From: Pycnopodia helianthoides
Taxonomy: Eukaryota > Echinodermata > Asteroidea > Forcipulatida > Asteriidae
Assembly (NCBI GenBank): GCA_032158295.1
Contig: CM063247.1
Coordinates: 16,408,009-16,472,008, forward strand
Length of the DNA: 64,000 nucleotides
Direction of reading: 5' to 3'
Position numbers and translations under genes: made by a program. Below are positions 1 to 12,453 of the stretch, piece after piece. Within the stretch, counting starts at the first letter, position 1, and each line of letters opens with the position of its first letter. The notes below the pieces were generated by a model. It searched no databases, was not told the DNA's origin, and saw nothing but the letters and a program-made list of their open reading frames with translations.

Positions 1-234
1 AGGCAATATTTATCATTGATGTAGAAATTCACTTCTTTATAAAACTTACAGTTTGGATAATATTTCATGAGAAATCTTGCTGCATCACTCCCACAAGGTG
101 AAACTGGATGAGTTTGGAAGTTATCTAGATAATCCAGTCAAAAGTAAACCTTGCCTTAAGTTTTGTGAGATTTTTGAAGTTGATTCTACGAGTTCATCTC
201 AATAATGAAAGGTTAAATGTTTTTGAAGTGATGA

Positions 235-400
235 TTCTAGTTGGCAAGACATCTGCTCTAGAATAACCGTGGGTTCGAATCCCACCGAGTAATATGCCTG
301 TGGATTTTTTTCACAGAAGTCGGGGATGTACTGAGTATACAGTGAAAGGGTAAAACCAAATAAAATTTCCCTATCCCCTGTGCAAATTTAACATCTATTA
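235..400 (+). mobile_element. tRNA-derived SINE (family with GAGTATACAGTG tail)
   Basis: The copy has a pol III-like head with a degenerate A box near 240 and a clear B box (GGGTTCGAATCCC, about 271-283). It is followed by the tail segment CTGAGTATACAGTG near 331-344. The same head plus tail recurs at 28545-28690 (minus) and 58320-58480 (plus), and a relative sits at 3590-3745. It is non-coding and would depend on LINE enzymes for movement. The limits are approximate. Confidence 0.6.
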
Positions 401-3400
401 AAGGTGATGATTCCTTTTCATATTGTCTTGAAGTTTGAGATGAACCAGCTGGCTGCAGACTGCAATTGATCAGGACTAGAAACACAAGCAGCCTCAGTAG
501 ATGCATGTCTTCCTCAGAGTATCAAGAGGCTTGGTCAAGTATACAGTGTAGACCCCTAGCTAGAATGACCAATTATTGATTGATTGATCGTGGACAATCC
601 ATCCGGTGCTGTTGCCCTTGTGGCCGGCCCCCTGCGCACAAAACACTAGACAGTGATCAGAGAGAGATCGCTCTTGGCTGGTCGGTCGAGGACTCTGAGG
701 CCAGGGACTTGTTGTTCTGACCTCGTATTACACTATGATGTCACCCTTCGGCTATTTAAACCTCAATCAGTGAAATCACATCCTACTCATTTGGAAGTTT
801 TGTAATCAGCACTCCGAACTGATGGTGTCACTTTTTCTAAAAAATATGCGGTTTTCAAACAAATATTCCAGCACCTACGCGATCACTGCACCATCAGCAT
901 GCCAAACTGCACTAGTAGTACATTCAGTACACAACGAGTAAACATTAAACTTGGACATGGATGCACGTGTAGCTTATTAGTGAAATTTGACATGTTGGCT
1001 GAGATCCACGATTCTATTTTTGGCCTCAATTGGGAGTGCTATTCAAGAACAGTTACCAGGGTACTATAAAAGGCTGTACACCACTTGAACTGTAGTATTT
1101 GTTGTCAGTCTAAAGGTTTCCTCAGGTTGTGTTGATGAAACAGATTTTAATATTACGCTTACAAAAGGTTTAGTGTTTAACAAACATTTTTTTTAAATTT
1201 ATGAACTAATGGACAGTTTGGTTAGGGCCAATAACTGAAACAGTGTTATGGGCTGCGTAGATTCTTTTTATTCCTTGATAAAAACATGCACACTTGCCAA
1301 TCATAAACTCTGAATCTGTGCTTTAATTGTGCCAAGCATCTTAGCCATGTAAGTGGGCCAGTATATTTGTTTGTGAAGAAGAGTACGTAGATCAGCATAA
1401 AAAACAAACTTTTTTATGTGGTAAGATTGTCAACCCCTCTCCCCTCAAATTTTTGAAGAAAACCCCTAGTGTGATCCTCTCTTTGTCACCATGGAAACGG
1501 ATTGATGTAAATATTTTTGTTTAACAATCTGTAAACGTTCGCATCTACATTTCTGAAATTGAAGCTGTTTGCCTTTCCCACAAGTGGATCCTTCCTCGAT
1601 CATTCTTGTATTTTGGAATACACGTAAGTCTACATATTCCGTTACTCAAGATGTGTCTGTGCACACATGGGACTACACGTCTAGCTACGTGCCAAAACTT
1701 TGGAATGAGATGCTGTGATGTGCAAGATCACCGCATCGTGTAACTCGAAACCTACTCTATGCACGTCTTGGTACAAAGTACTCCTGAGGACTAGTGAGCC
1801 GGGTCGGTTTCAATTTTTGTTGTCTGGTTTGGTCTAGCTCTAAGTGAAGCTGAGGTATGGTTTGTGCTTGCAGCAAATCGAAGATGAACCGACAGAGAGA
1901 GCTGAGGAAAAGTGGTGGGGACAGGGGGGGGGGTGGGGGGCTCTGAATATTTCAGTCCTCAGAAGCCACTCGAAGACTAAAAGCGTGAGCTTGCACACGT
2001 ACATTGGCACGCACGCTTGCACGTATGTCGCAGGGGAATGGGGTGCCTAAGTACTACTTCACTCCTGTTTTGTTTTCTTAGCAGTCCCTCGGCGCAGAGG
2101 TGTTCTGCATCGCCGTATGCTCGACTCTTGCTTGCCGTTTGCACAATTTGATTGAAACCCGACTCTAATATGCATGAAGAATGCCCTTCTATACGCGGGA
2201 GCCTGATTGCTTTTGCCTTAAATGAAATAACAAACAAGGGGGAGGGCTGCTTCCCCCTGGAAAACAAAAATGACATCTTTGAATGGTTGGCCTTGTATTA
2301 TGGGGAGGCAAGCAGATCTGCATTTTTGTCTGTTTGTGTGTGTACACACATCTTTAGACTGAACTAGATCTGTGCTGGACGGCTGAATTCCAATCACATA
2401 AATGGGTCGTTAATCTGCATTGGGACCGATACAAATATTGTTGAAGCATACTTATTGGAGTTTTGTTTTTTCTCTTGTGGTTTTGTTATTACCTTCTGTT
2501 GATCTCAAGTGCCCAGTGTACTCTGATCAGTGTGTTTTAACCTTTCAGGAAACGGGTGAAATTTAGGGCATGACGTCATAGCAGCTTTTGACCTCTCTAA
2601 AAACTCAAGCGGGAAGGTGGAAGGCGAAGATAAAGACTGTTGAATGCTATTGAACAGTTCTTGTGTCAAAATTAGCATCTTGCAGCGGTGAAGCCAGTGT
2701 TTCTTTCTGGCTGAGCAGACGTTTTTACAAGTGCTAGTCCTGTCTGAATTGTGCCAGAGGCGAGGGAAGAAGAAGGAAGAAAAGTGGTTGAGGGAAGACG
2801 GATTAAGTCAACTCTTTTACAATTTGTGAAGACAAGTAAATAATACAATTACACATAATGTATCAGACTTTATACTAATCACTTTTTGCTCTTTTGCACA
2901 TTGCACATACATCATAAATAATACTTGCCAGCTAGTCAGTGTACTCGGAAGTAATTGCAGCAGAGATTGATGTATTTTGCAGATTTTGAAAAAAATGAAT
3001 AACGTTGTTTTCCCAGGCTGTACTCGAAGAAGCGCTGCCGTTTGTGCGTCATTGGATTGTCAGGCATTGCAGGAAAAATATCCACAGGCGAGGAATGTGC
3101 CAGAGTCATGAAGTCATGCGTTTGATTTGGGTGCAGATTGCCTAAGGATCTCGCCTTTTTTTCTTTGCAAGATGGACTGTCAAATGGTTTAAAGGGGCAG
3201 TTTGGATTCAGTAAAACTGTGTGAATTGTTTGCAAGAATCAAGTGGTGTTTTTATGTACATTTCTTGTAATTAATGCAAATAATTCTTGTCTACCACAGT
3301 ACCCCCCAAAAGTCTGAAAAAATCTTCGGAGAAAAAGGATAACAAACATATGGATTTAATTGATGTATTAATTCAAATAAAGAATATGCTCATGGTTTTA

Positions 3401-3589
3401 CCCTTAAACCTGCAATGTGTGATATGAGCACTGTTTACTTCTCTTGCCCACTCCCGATGGAAAATTAATCTTCAGGCTACTTGGGTGGGGTTCGAACCCT
3501 TCTTGAACAGCTGTCTTATTAACCAAAATAATTTGTGGTACTCGCTGCTTATTACTGGACTTGAACTGGCCTCATGGCACCGGCACACT
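401..3589. other. Upstream intron or intergenic DNA, no supported gene
   Basis: I found no exon with a convincing frame and splice sites here. I looked for the PPCDC exon that should precede 4731, using the family motif around DANTLGK and DNLL, and did not find it. A G-rich run sits at about 1923-1939 and CA/TG-rich patches near 1985-2030 and 2335-2350. Open frames are short and unremarkable. If the PPCDC gene begins before the window, this stretch is part of its intron. Confidence 0.5.
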
Positions 3590-3745
3590 TGGTAGAGTCA
3601 CTTAGTGGTTCAGACATCTGCTCTTGGTCATGGGTTCGAACCCCATCAGATTCGCCTGTGGATTTATGCCCCAAATGACTTGAAAAGCACAGACTATTCA
3701 GTGCTTATCACACATCGGTGCATAAAAGCAATATACAGAATTAAC
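3590..3745 (+). mobile_element. tRNA-derived SINE copy
   Basis: An A box-like TTAGTGGTTCAGAC lies at about 3604-3617 and a B box GGGTTCGAACCCC near 3632-3644. They are followed by GCCTGTGGATTTATGCCCC, which matches the body of the SINE at 235-400. The tail is diverged (ACTATTCAGTGC). Boundaries are approximate. Confidence 0.55.
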
Positions 3746-3892
3746 ATTATAATACAACTTTAAATTAAATATAGCAAAATCTTAGACATGGAATTTGTTC
3801 AAGGGGAACTAAATAACTTGGGGGCGTCAGAGGGAGAAGGAAAAAGCAGATGATGAAGTGTTTCTTTTGACAGGCAAAAATTTTATAGTGGC

Positions 3893-4229
3893 GTGTCTTG
3901 GCAGACCATGTTAGGGTGTGGGTGTGAATCCCGGTTCTGACACTTGTGTCCTTGAGCAAGACACTTAACTATAATTGCTTCTTTTCACCAAGGGATAAAT
4001 GGGTACATAAAAAGGCAGAGATGTGGTTCTTGTGATTGATTTAGCTTGGTGCGCTACATACTTGGCAGCACAGGCTACTCCCAAGGGAGCCGAGATGGTT
4101 TAAGGAATGAAATATTTGGCTCACAGTGACCAGGGGTAATAATGTTTGAAGTGCCATATGAGCATCACTGAGTGATGGATTTGAGGGCTATCATAAGAAG
4201 CCACTATTATAATTGCTATTACTATTATT
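3893..4229 (+). mobile_element. tRNA-derived SINE with ATT-rich 3' end
   Basis: A degenerate B box (GTGTGAATCCC) is followed by a body containing CTTGTGTCCTTGAGCAAGAC, then CCCAAGGGAGCCGAGATGGT, and a 3' tail of repeated ATT/ACT triplets ending near 4229. The SINE at 6900-7190 on the other strand shares the TGTCC..GAGCAAGACACTT segment, so both belong to one superfamily. It lies inside the presumed PPCDC gene body. Confidence 0.65.
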
Positions 4230-4730
4230 TCTCCTGAAGACGATCAGAGCATACTGATTGAAACGTTGAGTCGTTAACTACCGGTTCTTTTCAGAACCAA
4301 AAGTTACTCAAAAGAGATTTTAACATGATGTTACCGCAAACCTCTCTTAATTACTATTATTATTATAGTTCCTGAACTGAAAGCCCCAATAGGTCAAGCT
4401 CCTAAGAATAAAAGAAGAACTAGGACGCAGGACATTGCCAACCTGATATTTCTGTTCCTATAGGGGGGGGGGGGGGGACTCGTGAAATAAATATTCAGGC
4501 CAGTGATGAAAGTTGTTGGGGGGAGGAGTGTTCAAGAAATGACCCTTTTATGAACTATTATTTTGACTGTTTTCAACTGTTACAACTGTTACAGATAAAC
4601 ATAAACAAATACATATTAGGTATTGGTGTAAATGTTGTAATCAATGAGCTTTCGGATTGAAACCTTTTAAATTTTGATAACTACCAACCCTGTAGTTTGT
4701 CTTTAAAACGTTGATTGCCTCTCTCACCAG

Positions 4731-4899
4731 ACATGCATCGTGCGAGCCTGGGATACTGCAAAGCCTCTGCTTATCTGTCCTGCCATGAACACCCACATGT
4801 GGGATCATCCCATCACTGCTGGTCAGGTAGCTACTGTCAGGGCCTTCGGCTATCGGGAGGTGCCTTGCATCGAGAAGACGCTCGCCTGCGGAGATACGG
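4731..4899 (+). CDS. PPCDC: PPCDC, penultimate coding exon
   Basis: This exon encodes the core of phosphopantothenoylcysteine decarboxylase, the FMN-dependent enzyme that converts 4'-phosphopantothenoylcysteine to 4'-phosphopantetheine in coenzyme A synthesis. Read from 4731 in phase 0 it begins TCIVRAWDTAKPLL and continues CPAMNTHMWDHPITAGQVA, then AFGYREVPCIEKTLACGDTG. PAMNTHMW is the family PxMNxxMW motif with the catalytic Asn. ACGD carries the conserved Cys of the substrate clamp. The acceptor is a pyrimidine tract ending CACCAG at 4730, and the donor is G|GTAAGA at 4900. The exon is 169 nt and ends in phase 1. A longer open frame through the same bases (4715-4903) is only a shadow. The active-site His and the N-terminal flavin-binding half must be encoded before the window. 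Confidence 0.93.
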
Positions 4900-5164
4900 G
4901 TAAGATGGAGATATAAAGCTTGTAAGGACAGGCTGTGTGCAAAGCTCTACTTGATATCAGGAGGAAGGAATTGTGTTAGCTTGCCATTACTGGGTTAAAT
5001 ATATCTCCGAGCATTTAGCACGTATATGTTTTTTTGAGGAGCTTCACACTATTGCTGGTATAGCAAAAAAAAAATAGATACGAATGTATTATTTAGGTAG
5101 ATATATATATCACAGAAATCATAAATGTAAAAGTAATGTTTAAAGAACCGGGTTTGAAATTTAT

Positions 5165-5545
5165 TATGTAGAAGTTGCATGGCCTGATTTTTCCGCCCAA
5201 ATTTTGTTTTTTTTTAAAAGAATTTTTGGTTTTTAAAACGAATTTTGACAGATGATTCTGTTTCAAAGTGAAAAACATAAAAAAAACTTTTGCATTTGCC
5301 ACGGACATTGCACAAAATACATATAATAGCAAAGTTGTTTGTGGATGGCTAATGGACGTGATAATGTCAGGAATCCGACAATAATAAATTTTTAGTTTTT
5401 GAATAACTACCCGTTATCATTGGGGGATTTTTTGGTGCATTACCTTAAAAGAAAGCAAATAGCTTCCTTGAATCTGTAGAAAAAGCTGTTTAAAATTTAA
5501 TTTTTAATTTTCAGGTCAAATTGGCCACAAATCAGACCTAGCATC
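5165..5545. repeat. Dispersed repeat, relative of 23.3-23.67 and 24.06-24.45 kb
   Basis: Segments such as GTTGCATGGCC, GACAGATGAT, CACAAAATACAT and GCAAAGTTGTTTGT occur in the same order as in the non-MITE half of the 773-bp tandem unit at 22.9-24.45 kb, at lower identity. This is therefore a third, older copy of that sequence. No coding potential is apparent. Confidence 0.6.
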
Positions 5546-6899
5546 TTTAAGAAGACACAAGTTATTTTGACTAACTACAGATACTTGACAATCATCAATA
5601 TCAATAAAACAATAAGAAGATACGAAAAATCCACACAAAAAGTAAAGCAGGTATTGTTTTGCACTTAATAACTTTATAAAACCAAAAATAAACCACAGAT
5701 TGAAAATACAAATTGACTGGTTAATTTGTTAAGAAATAATTATATGGACAAAGCAGAAGTGAAACAAAAAAAGTTCACCTGAATTAAGCTGTCATTGTTG
5801 GCATTTTTTACCCTTAAAAAAATTGTTATTAAATTGTGCGAAACGTCTATAAGGCCTATACCATGATGTAGATCAGCCCTTGTACTCAATCAATTTGCCC
5901 TACTTTGTTTTCCAAGAGCCAAAAATCAAGCCTGCCATTGCTGTGATGGTGGAGAGGAAAATTCCTGTCTCGTTTACTGACAATATGCCAAGGTGATAAT
6001 TGTCTCACCTTGAAAAGAGCTACTATGCTCTCACCTTACTCCATCAGACCGAGAAAAAGACCCAATTCTAAATTGCGTCAACAAGAAATCCAGTGACAAA
6101 TATTTACAACACAAACAGGCGTTTGATTTTATTAGCCACGCAGTTCTGCCCGGTGAGAAAAAAAGAGAAGAAGAAAAAGATAAATAAAAACAACATTCGA
6201 AAATGTCAAGGATTAACAGTTGGGGTTTTTCCTGTGATTGATTAATCCTTGTGGATGCTGCCACCACAGTCTCGGGGTGCTAACCTTTAGTCAATTTGCC
6301 GTTTTAAATCACGCATGTGTGGTCTGTGTCTCACTTGAGCGCGTCAGGTCGATTGACTGGTCAACATCTAGTAAGCACATGGCGGCATCAAGGCGGCGAC
6401 GACTGATTGGCAATAATATAAACGTATTTGCCCATCTGTTCATTTTCTTGAATTCTCTACATAACTTGCATAATAATGCAGTGCAACAATTAACTCCTTG
6501 TTTTGAATACATTTGCTATCACAACATGATCTAGTATTGACCCCCCTTGCACTGACGTCCCACTAGGCTACTGTCAGCCCGTGGCCTGCAAATTTGGGAG
6601 TTAAATTGCATGTAAAGATTTGATGCGCTTCAAACCAAGGTGCGCTTTGCTTAGAAATGCACACTGTTCAGTAATAGACAGGGAGTCTGCTTTGACTCCC
6701 CAAAATGGTGTAACAAACATATATAATGGGCGATGATGCCAGGTGAATTGGTTCATCTGTCATAATAATGATAATATTATTGGGGTCTTGACCATACTGC
6801 ATGTATCCACCGACAAGTGGCTCAAGGCACTTGAACAAAGAGAAAAAACTTTTAAAGACAGGTTTTGAAGTTTACAAACAATGAGACTCATTATATGGA

Positions 6900-7190
6900 G
6901 CACTTTAGAAGTGTTTACAAGGTGCTGTGTATGGTGCACTCGGCAGCCACTGCCAGAAACACCGGGGCAAACCCTTTCTCTTGGCGATAAGTGTAACTGG
7001 GATCGTTTAAGTGCATTACACAACACAGGGGACCTATGGCTCTATGTCCCATTCGAAAGACAAAGCAAGTGTCTTGCTTCAGGACACAAGTGTCAAGAAC
7101 GGGACTCGAACCCACACTCTGCTGATCAGAAACCCAAGAGCTTGAGTCCGGTGTGCTTTACTGCTCAGCCACGACAGGTCTTTGTGCGTC
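6900..7190 (-). mobile_element. tRNA-derived SINE, minus strand
   Basis: Read on the minus strand, the A box is TGGCTGAGCAGT (7171-7160) and the B box is GGGTTCGAGTCCC (7113-7101), about 47 bp apart. Then comes TTCTTGACACTTGTGTCC and an AAGACACTT motif shared with the SINE at 3893. The body continues to about 6900. The tRNA-like head is well preserved, but the acceptor stem is not clear enough to call a functional tRNA. Confidence 0.7.
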
Positions 7191-8178
7191 TTTTGTTGAG
7201 GTCTTACACACAACTCTCCCAAACCTGGGCTTCTCGGATCGGATGAGTTTATAAAAACTCCACGTGCCAGAATATCCTCTAAAGAAATAACTCATGTATA
7301 AACAAACCGGTAAACTTGTCGCCATTCCAATGTAGAAATTCCTATATAGTCAGTGTTGTATTTCAATTCGGAACGACCGCAGGTCTGCCGTCCACTGTTT
7401 AGCATGACACAGAAGTGAATTTTTTGTTTTGACTTTGCAAAATTTATTGCATTCCCCTGGTTATCCCGTATTCATCCATCTTCAGTCTGTCTGGTTAAAT
7501 AATAAGGAGGGTTAAATGAAGAGAGCGCTAGAGAGAGAGAAAAAAGGGCAGATTCATGTCAGAGACGAAATTGCTCGGGGTCAGGCATTGAGGTTCTTGA
7601 GGGAAAAACAATGTGTCTATGGGCAATGGATGGTCCAGGTGCATTCATCTCTTGAGGGTGGACAGTTTCCAATCTCTATTGTGTCCCTTGTTGAAAAAGG
7701 ACATTTGAATTGATTTGATTGGATGCTATTCAGCCAGAGGGTTTTTTCCTTCTTCCGCGGAACATAAGGGAATTTCTGTACAATAAAAACGGATCCTTGG
7801 TTGATATAGTACAGTTTTACTTGTCCTTTTTTTCCTGCCGCTTGTTGTGTTTACATCGCCTTGCTGATAGAACTTTGCCCTACATATCATCCAGACATCT
7901 TGGCATGTTTTCGTTAGGTCTTCAATATTATTATTTTTCTTTTCTGGAGTAATTAGTCAGTTCCGGAGAATATTAAATGCATTGCATTGATCAGAAAAAC
8001 TATTATTTTTAACCATGGAAATACCCCACAATTCAATCCCACAGTGAGAGAGTGGTCCTATCCATAGAGACCCCAAATTATCATTAAATCTTGTTGGGTT
8101 TGTCAGTTCTTAATGACTGGCAATGATTTAAAAAATGTACATTTTAACCATGGGAAAATTTTAATTTTAGTGTCTTAA

Positions 8179-8346
8179 CCCCCCCCCAAAAAAAAAAAAA
8201 AAAAAAAACAACAACAACAACAAACAACAAACAAACAAACAAACAAACAAAATAAAAAATAAATAAATAAACAAATAATAATAATAATAATAAATAAATA
8301 AAAAAATAATAATAACAATAGTAATGAAAATAAATAAATAAATAAA
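8179..8346. repeat. Compound microsatellite (C)n(A)n(CAA)n(CAAA)n(AAT)n
   Basis: A run of C is followed by about 21 A, then CAA triplets, AAAC tetramers, and AAT/AATA repeats up to about 8346. Confidence 0.95.
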
Positions 8347-8884
8347 GCTCTAAATCAATTCAACAGTGAGAAAAGTGTTTATTTTTTCCCCCACCTCAAA
8401 TTCTTTTTTTTATGACTTTTCCCATGGTGCGAAATTGCTCAATTCAAGAAATACAGTTGATAAAGTTTGCTCAGGGACCCAGTTTCCTTTTCACCAGCAC
8501 ACATGTGTCTTGCAGAGCCCGCATAGATTGGGACAAATTTAATTTAAAACCATCTGGCCCATTTGGGAAACTCAATATCTTGTCTCTTCAATGACAATCG
8601 GTTGCACCTGATCATCAGCGTCTGTTAAAGGAGTGTACAGCATACAGACAAGTGCTAGCTCAACCACTGCTTTCTGTCATCTCTGGGACGCAAACTACCC
8701 TAGACTTAACCCAAGTCGGACTTTCGTCCCTGTTAAACATCTGTGATACCCTGTATGTTACATCCCCTCTGGACTGTATGTTTACAAACATTGACCACCA
8801 TATTTAATTGGCGCTCTTGAGTATCGTAACATGTGTCTCAGTAATTGGGTTGGCAAATTAAAAGTACTTATTATTCTTTGACAG

Positions 8885-9475
8885 GCTTGTATGACTCGAG
8901 ACTCGGACTTGGGCTCGACCAAAATGAGCCTGCATTTGGACTCTACCCAAATGAGTCAGGACTTGGATTCGACCCAATTGAAAAAGGACTTGGATTTGAC
9001 CCAAATGAGTCAGGACTAATGGACTCGACCTAAATGAGTCAGAATTTGGACTAGACCCAAATGAGTAAGGACTTGGATTCCACCCAATTGAGTAGAGGAC
9101 GTGGATTCGACCAAAATGAGTAGAGGACTTGGATTCGACCCAAATGAGTCAGAGTTTGTACTCAACCCAAGTTAGTCAGGACTGACTCAACCCAAATGAG
9201 TAAGGACTTGGATTCGACCCAAATGAGTTGGGGTTTGCACTCCACCCAAGTGAATCAGGATTTGAACTTGACCCAAATGAGTCAGGATTTGGATTCGACC
9301 CAATTGAGTCAGAACTTGGATTTGACCCAATTGAGTAAGGCCTTGGATTCGACCCAAATGTGTTATGGTTTGCACTCCACCCAAGTGAATCAGGATTTGA
9401 ACTTGACCCAAATGAGTCAGGATTTGGAATCGACCCAATTGAGTCAGAACTTGGACTCAAACTCAAACCGAGGAC
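8885..9475. repeat. Minisatellite, 27-30-bp units
   Basis: About twenty degenerate units carry the core GGATTCGACCCAAATGAGTC, with adjacent GACCCAA motifs 27-30 bp apart. Variants alternate between AATGAGTCAGGA and AATTGAGTCAGAA. Near 9225-9300 and 9360-9440 a longer multi-unit block is itself repeated almost exactly, showing a higher-order duplication of about 140 bp. The open frames across it on both strands are products of the repeat, not genes. Confidence 0.9.
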
Positions 9476-9999
9476 TTGAGTACAAGACTGTCCATTAAAA
9501 TTGTTCTACCCAAATAGCTCTCACTGTTCTCATTCTGTTCATGAGCCAGAAGCATTGAATTGCTAATAATGATAACCACATTATAAAACTCTCAAATTTC
9601 AAAATGATCACACTAGATTCAAAAGCACTTGATGGAGGCAAGTGTATCTGTATTCTCCACAGTGTTACTTAAATTATTGATGCTTTATGCAGAGAGTGCA
9701 GTGGTTGTCCTGCATAAGTTGTTTGTATTGATCTGTTGATTAGTTTGCAGCTGTCTCAGCCTACAAGGTCATGTACCTGTAGTTCTATAATGCTGCTTTG
9801 AATGATGCAGGATCTCAGAAATAGGAAGCCCTACTTATTAACTGTAAATTAAAAAAAAAAAAAATAGGGCGCTCAAGTTTCTAACTTCCTTTTGCACTAA
9901 TCTCTCAAACAGCTACTGTCTGCATGCCACGCTCACCGGTTTGGGAGTCAAACTGCACTTTACATGTATGGTGCGTTTGTGCGCTGCATTGCATAAAAA

Positions 10000-10388
10000 C
10001 AGGGCTCAAATTTTGGGGAACACAGGCCCACAGGGCTTGTATCTCAACTATTTTACTGGACCCAGATAATTTGTGTACAAGACCAGAACCACAATGAGAG
10101 AAAAACAGTTTTTTTTAATAGGCTTATTAGGGAAGATATATATATCTCATTGTCTTGAGAGTGAATGTACTTCGATACTCAACAGAATTGAAAAATAGTT
10201 ATTAGACTCACAGTCAATATTTGAACCTCTTTTCAAAATAATTATTCTAAAGATATTACACATTTAGGTATTACTAATCAATTGAGAAACACAAGACTAC
10301 CGCACTTGTCCAGGGATTATAAGTTTACTGGCCCGGTGCTGAAATCACTGTCCTCGGGCTTGCAGTCCAGTGTAAAATTTGAGCCCTG
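10000..10388. mobile_element. MITE with CAGGGCTCAAATTTT ends (hAT-like)
   Basis: The left end CAGGGCTCAAATTTT at 10000-10014 is the reverse complement of the right end AAAATTTGAGCCCTG at 10374-10388. The 389-bp interior has no coding frame. CAGGG...CCCTG ends are typical of hAT elements, which make 8-bp target duplications. Here the flanks share only AAAA, so the family call is tentative. Confidence 0.6.
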
Positions 10389-10842
10389 AAAATGGGCATT
10401 ATGCTGTATAAAACACGGAGACATGAACCTCTTGAATGGTGCAACCAAGATTATTGTGATGATGACGACAGGTGAATTGGGTCAATACATTTACATGCAT
10501 GCCAGAACAAAACACAGGGTGTTCTGAAACCAACCAGACACACCTCTGGCGATCCCACTGATGGTCTTTTTCGAACTGATGCTTTTTCTCGATGGCTGGC
10601 ATCTTTAACTTCGATTTTAGAATGATGTGCTCATGTGCTCGTGGCACAGGGCAACAATAGGGGCGGGCCAGACCCTTTGAAGGGGCTTAGGCTGAAGCTG
10701 TTGTTTTGGAAAGGCTGTCTCTCTCTCTGTGTGTTTAATAACATTTGTGACTGGCTCTGGCAAAATCCTAACCTTTTAACCCAATTTTCAAAAGTGAGAC
10801 TGTGGTGTTCTTCCTGAAAATTATCATGTTTTGAACAACGAG

Positions 10843-11898
10843 TCAGGAATTGTCTTTTCAATCGGAATCTAGAGGAAATTCTCTATATGGTGACATGAAC
10901 ATTTGTCCCTGGGGTTATTTATTGTCCTATTTGTGGCCATTGATACATGGTACATGTAAATGTTCAGAAGTTCTGGAAGTTGTTGTAACAGTAACATCCT
11001 GGCCTTAAGAAGGCGTGATGCATGCTGTACACACTTGAGTCAAGACTAATCAAGTATTAAAAGTTTGCAGACAGATGTGATTCAACATAGGGAATTGCCA
11101 TTTTAGGGACGAGAAATATCAGACTTGTATCTGAAACCAGACCTTTACGCCTGCATGTGAAGTAATTGCTAAAATATACGTTGGATTAAAAGACGTCCTG
11201 CTCTTTGATCTACTTCTATAGCAATTATTCAGAATTGTTTTTTCGATCGGAATCTAGAGGAAATACTCTATGTGGTGACATGAAAATTTGTCGCTGGGGT
11301 CATTTATTGTCCTATTTGTGGCCATTACACTGGTAAATATTCAGAAGTTCTGGAATTTGTGATGCATGCTGTACATACTTGAGTCAAGACTATCAATCAA
11401 ACAAAAGTTTGCAAACAGATTTGTATGACTCAACATAGGGAATTGCCATTTTAGAGACGAGAAATATCAAACTTGTATCTGAAACCAGACCTTTACGCCT
11501 GCATGTGAAAAATTGCTAAAATATACGTCAGATTAAAGGCACAGTACACGTTTGGTACTGACTCTGAAAATTAATGGCAATAAAAATTACAGCAGCTTTG
11601 GGTAGTAAAATTAATTTTGAGAAACTTTTAAAACTTCGAGGTAACACGGTTATGGAACATATATCACTTTTTATTCCCCCAAATTTGAAACTGAGAAGCC
11701 TTTCTCAGACTGTGTATTCCTTTGGGGAATATTCTTCCTGCGTGGAACTATATTCGCTCCGGTTGTTTGGTGATATCTCAAAAACGTGACCACCTTTTGA
11801 AGTGAAATTTTCTCAGGTTCGTTTTATTGTATGTACCTACATTTATATAGTGTACTGTGCCTTTAAAAGACGTCCTGCTCTTTGATCTACTTTTATAG
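10843..11898. repeat. Direct duplication of a 385-bp segment
   Basis: The segment from about 10843 (AGGAATTGTCTTTTC, CGGAATCTAGAGGAAAT, GACCTTTACGCCTGCATGTG, AGACGTCCTGCTCTTTGATC) is repeated from about 11228, with substitutions and small deletions. The second copy is interrupted at its TTAA by a 326-bp MITE (11537-11862). The first copy, at 11187-11190, is the intact empty site. Confidence 0.9.
11533..11866. mobile_element. TTAA-flanked MITE (piggyBac-type target)
   Basis: The element is 11537-11862 (326 bp), with ends AGGCACAGTACAC and GTGTACTGTGCCT that are inverted repeats of one another. TTAA flanks it on both sides at 11533-11536 and 11863-11866. The neighbouring duplicate at 11187 has one TTAA and no insert, which fixes the boundaries. 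It has no open frame. TTAA duplication is the signature of piggyBac-type transposition. A relative with the same internal start (TACACGTTTGG) sits at 25522-25906. Confidence 0.88.
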
Positions 11899-12438
11899 CG
11901 CTGAGGAAACTGTTCCATGAAGCTCCTTGGAATCTATCACATCAAGGGTTACTAAAACATGGCAATGTTATAACTTCGACATACCTCCTAAGTTTCAGAT
12001 GGTTTAAATTTATCACCAAAGACTCACAAAACTGAAATTTTGTATTAAGGAATTGCTTTTTGTATAAGTATCAGGCATTTTCCCATTTTACCAATTGTTT
12101 TTAGGATTTGTGGCCATGTTAAAGATAACTGTACAAGGAGTTTTATACAAAAAGCTTTCTTGCAATATATACATTTTTTGTACAAGCATTGACCGGCCTT
12201 GAGTATCACAAAATATATTTACTTGGTCGACACAACCCTGCCCTTTGAGGGGTAGCTCGATTGATTTATTTGTTATGCCGTTAATTTTTTTTGCATTGTT
12301 GTATCAATAGATAAAGTGGTGTTGTTGTTTTTTTTTTTACTTTTACCAAATGGTTGATACAACTTGCAGCACTGACGCTCAAAAGGAAAGGTCTATTGAC
12401 TTGCCTGCAGTCATTGTATGGTGTATGGCTGTAAATTT

Positions 12439-12453
12439 CCAACAGAGGGCAGC
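12439..12453 (+). promoter_or_regulatory. CTCF-like core motif
   Basis: CCAACAGAGGGCAGC fits the vertebrate/fly CTCF core CCASYAGRKGGCRSY at all positions but one. It lies 230 bp before the last PPCDC exon. Similar 15-mers occur in both palindrome arms and in the BEL LTRs. Binding is not shown by sequence alone. Confidence 0.25.

Noticed and set aside
1977..2276. Minus-strand 99-codon frame with RLPRIEGHSSCILESGFNQ
   Set aside because: It looks protein-like in part, but has no recognisable family, no supported splice sites and crosses a G-rich low-complexity run; left unannotated.
4215..4345. Hairpin-like segment ACCGGTTCTTTTCAGAACC as a terminator or MITE
   Set aside because: Only a short stem (GGTTCT/AGAACC) is visible, with no matching outer ends or target duplication.
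4715..4903. 62-codon frame MPLSPDMHRASLGY...
   Set aside because: It is out of frame with the PPCDC exon it overlaps and runs across that exon's splice sites.
9176..9498. Three overlapping frames with SLGWSANHN/DSTQMSQ repeats
   Set aside because: Shadow translations of a 27-30-bp minisatellite on both strands.
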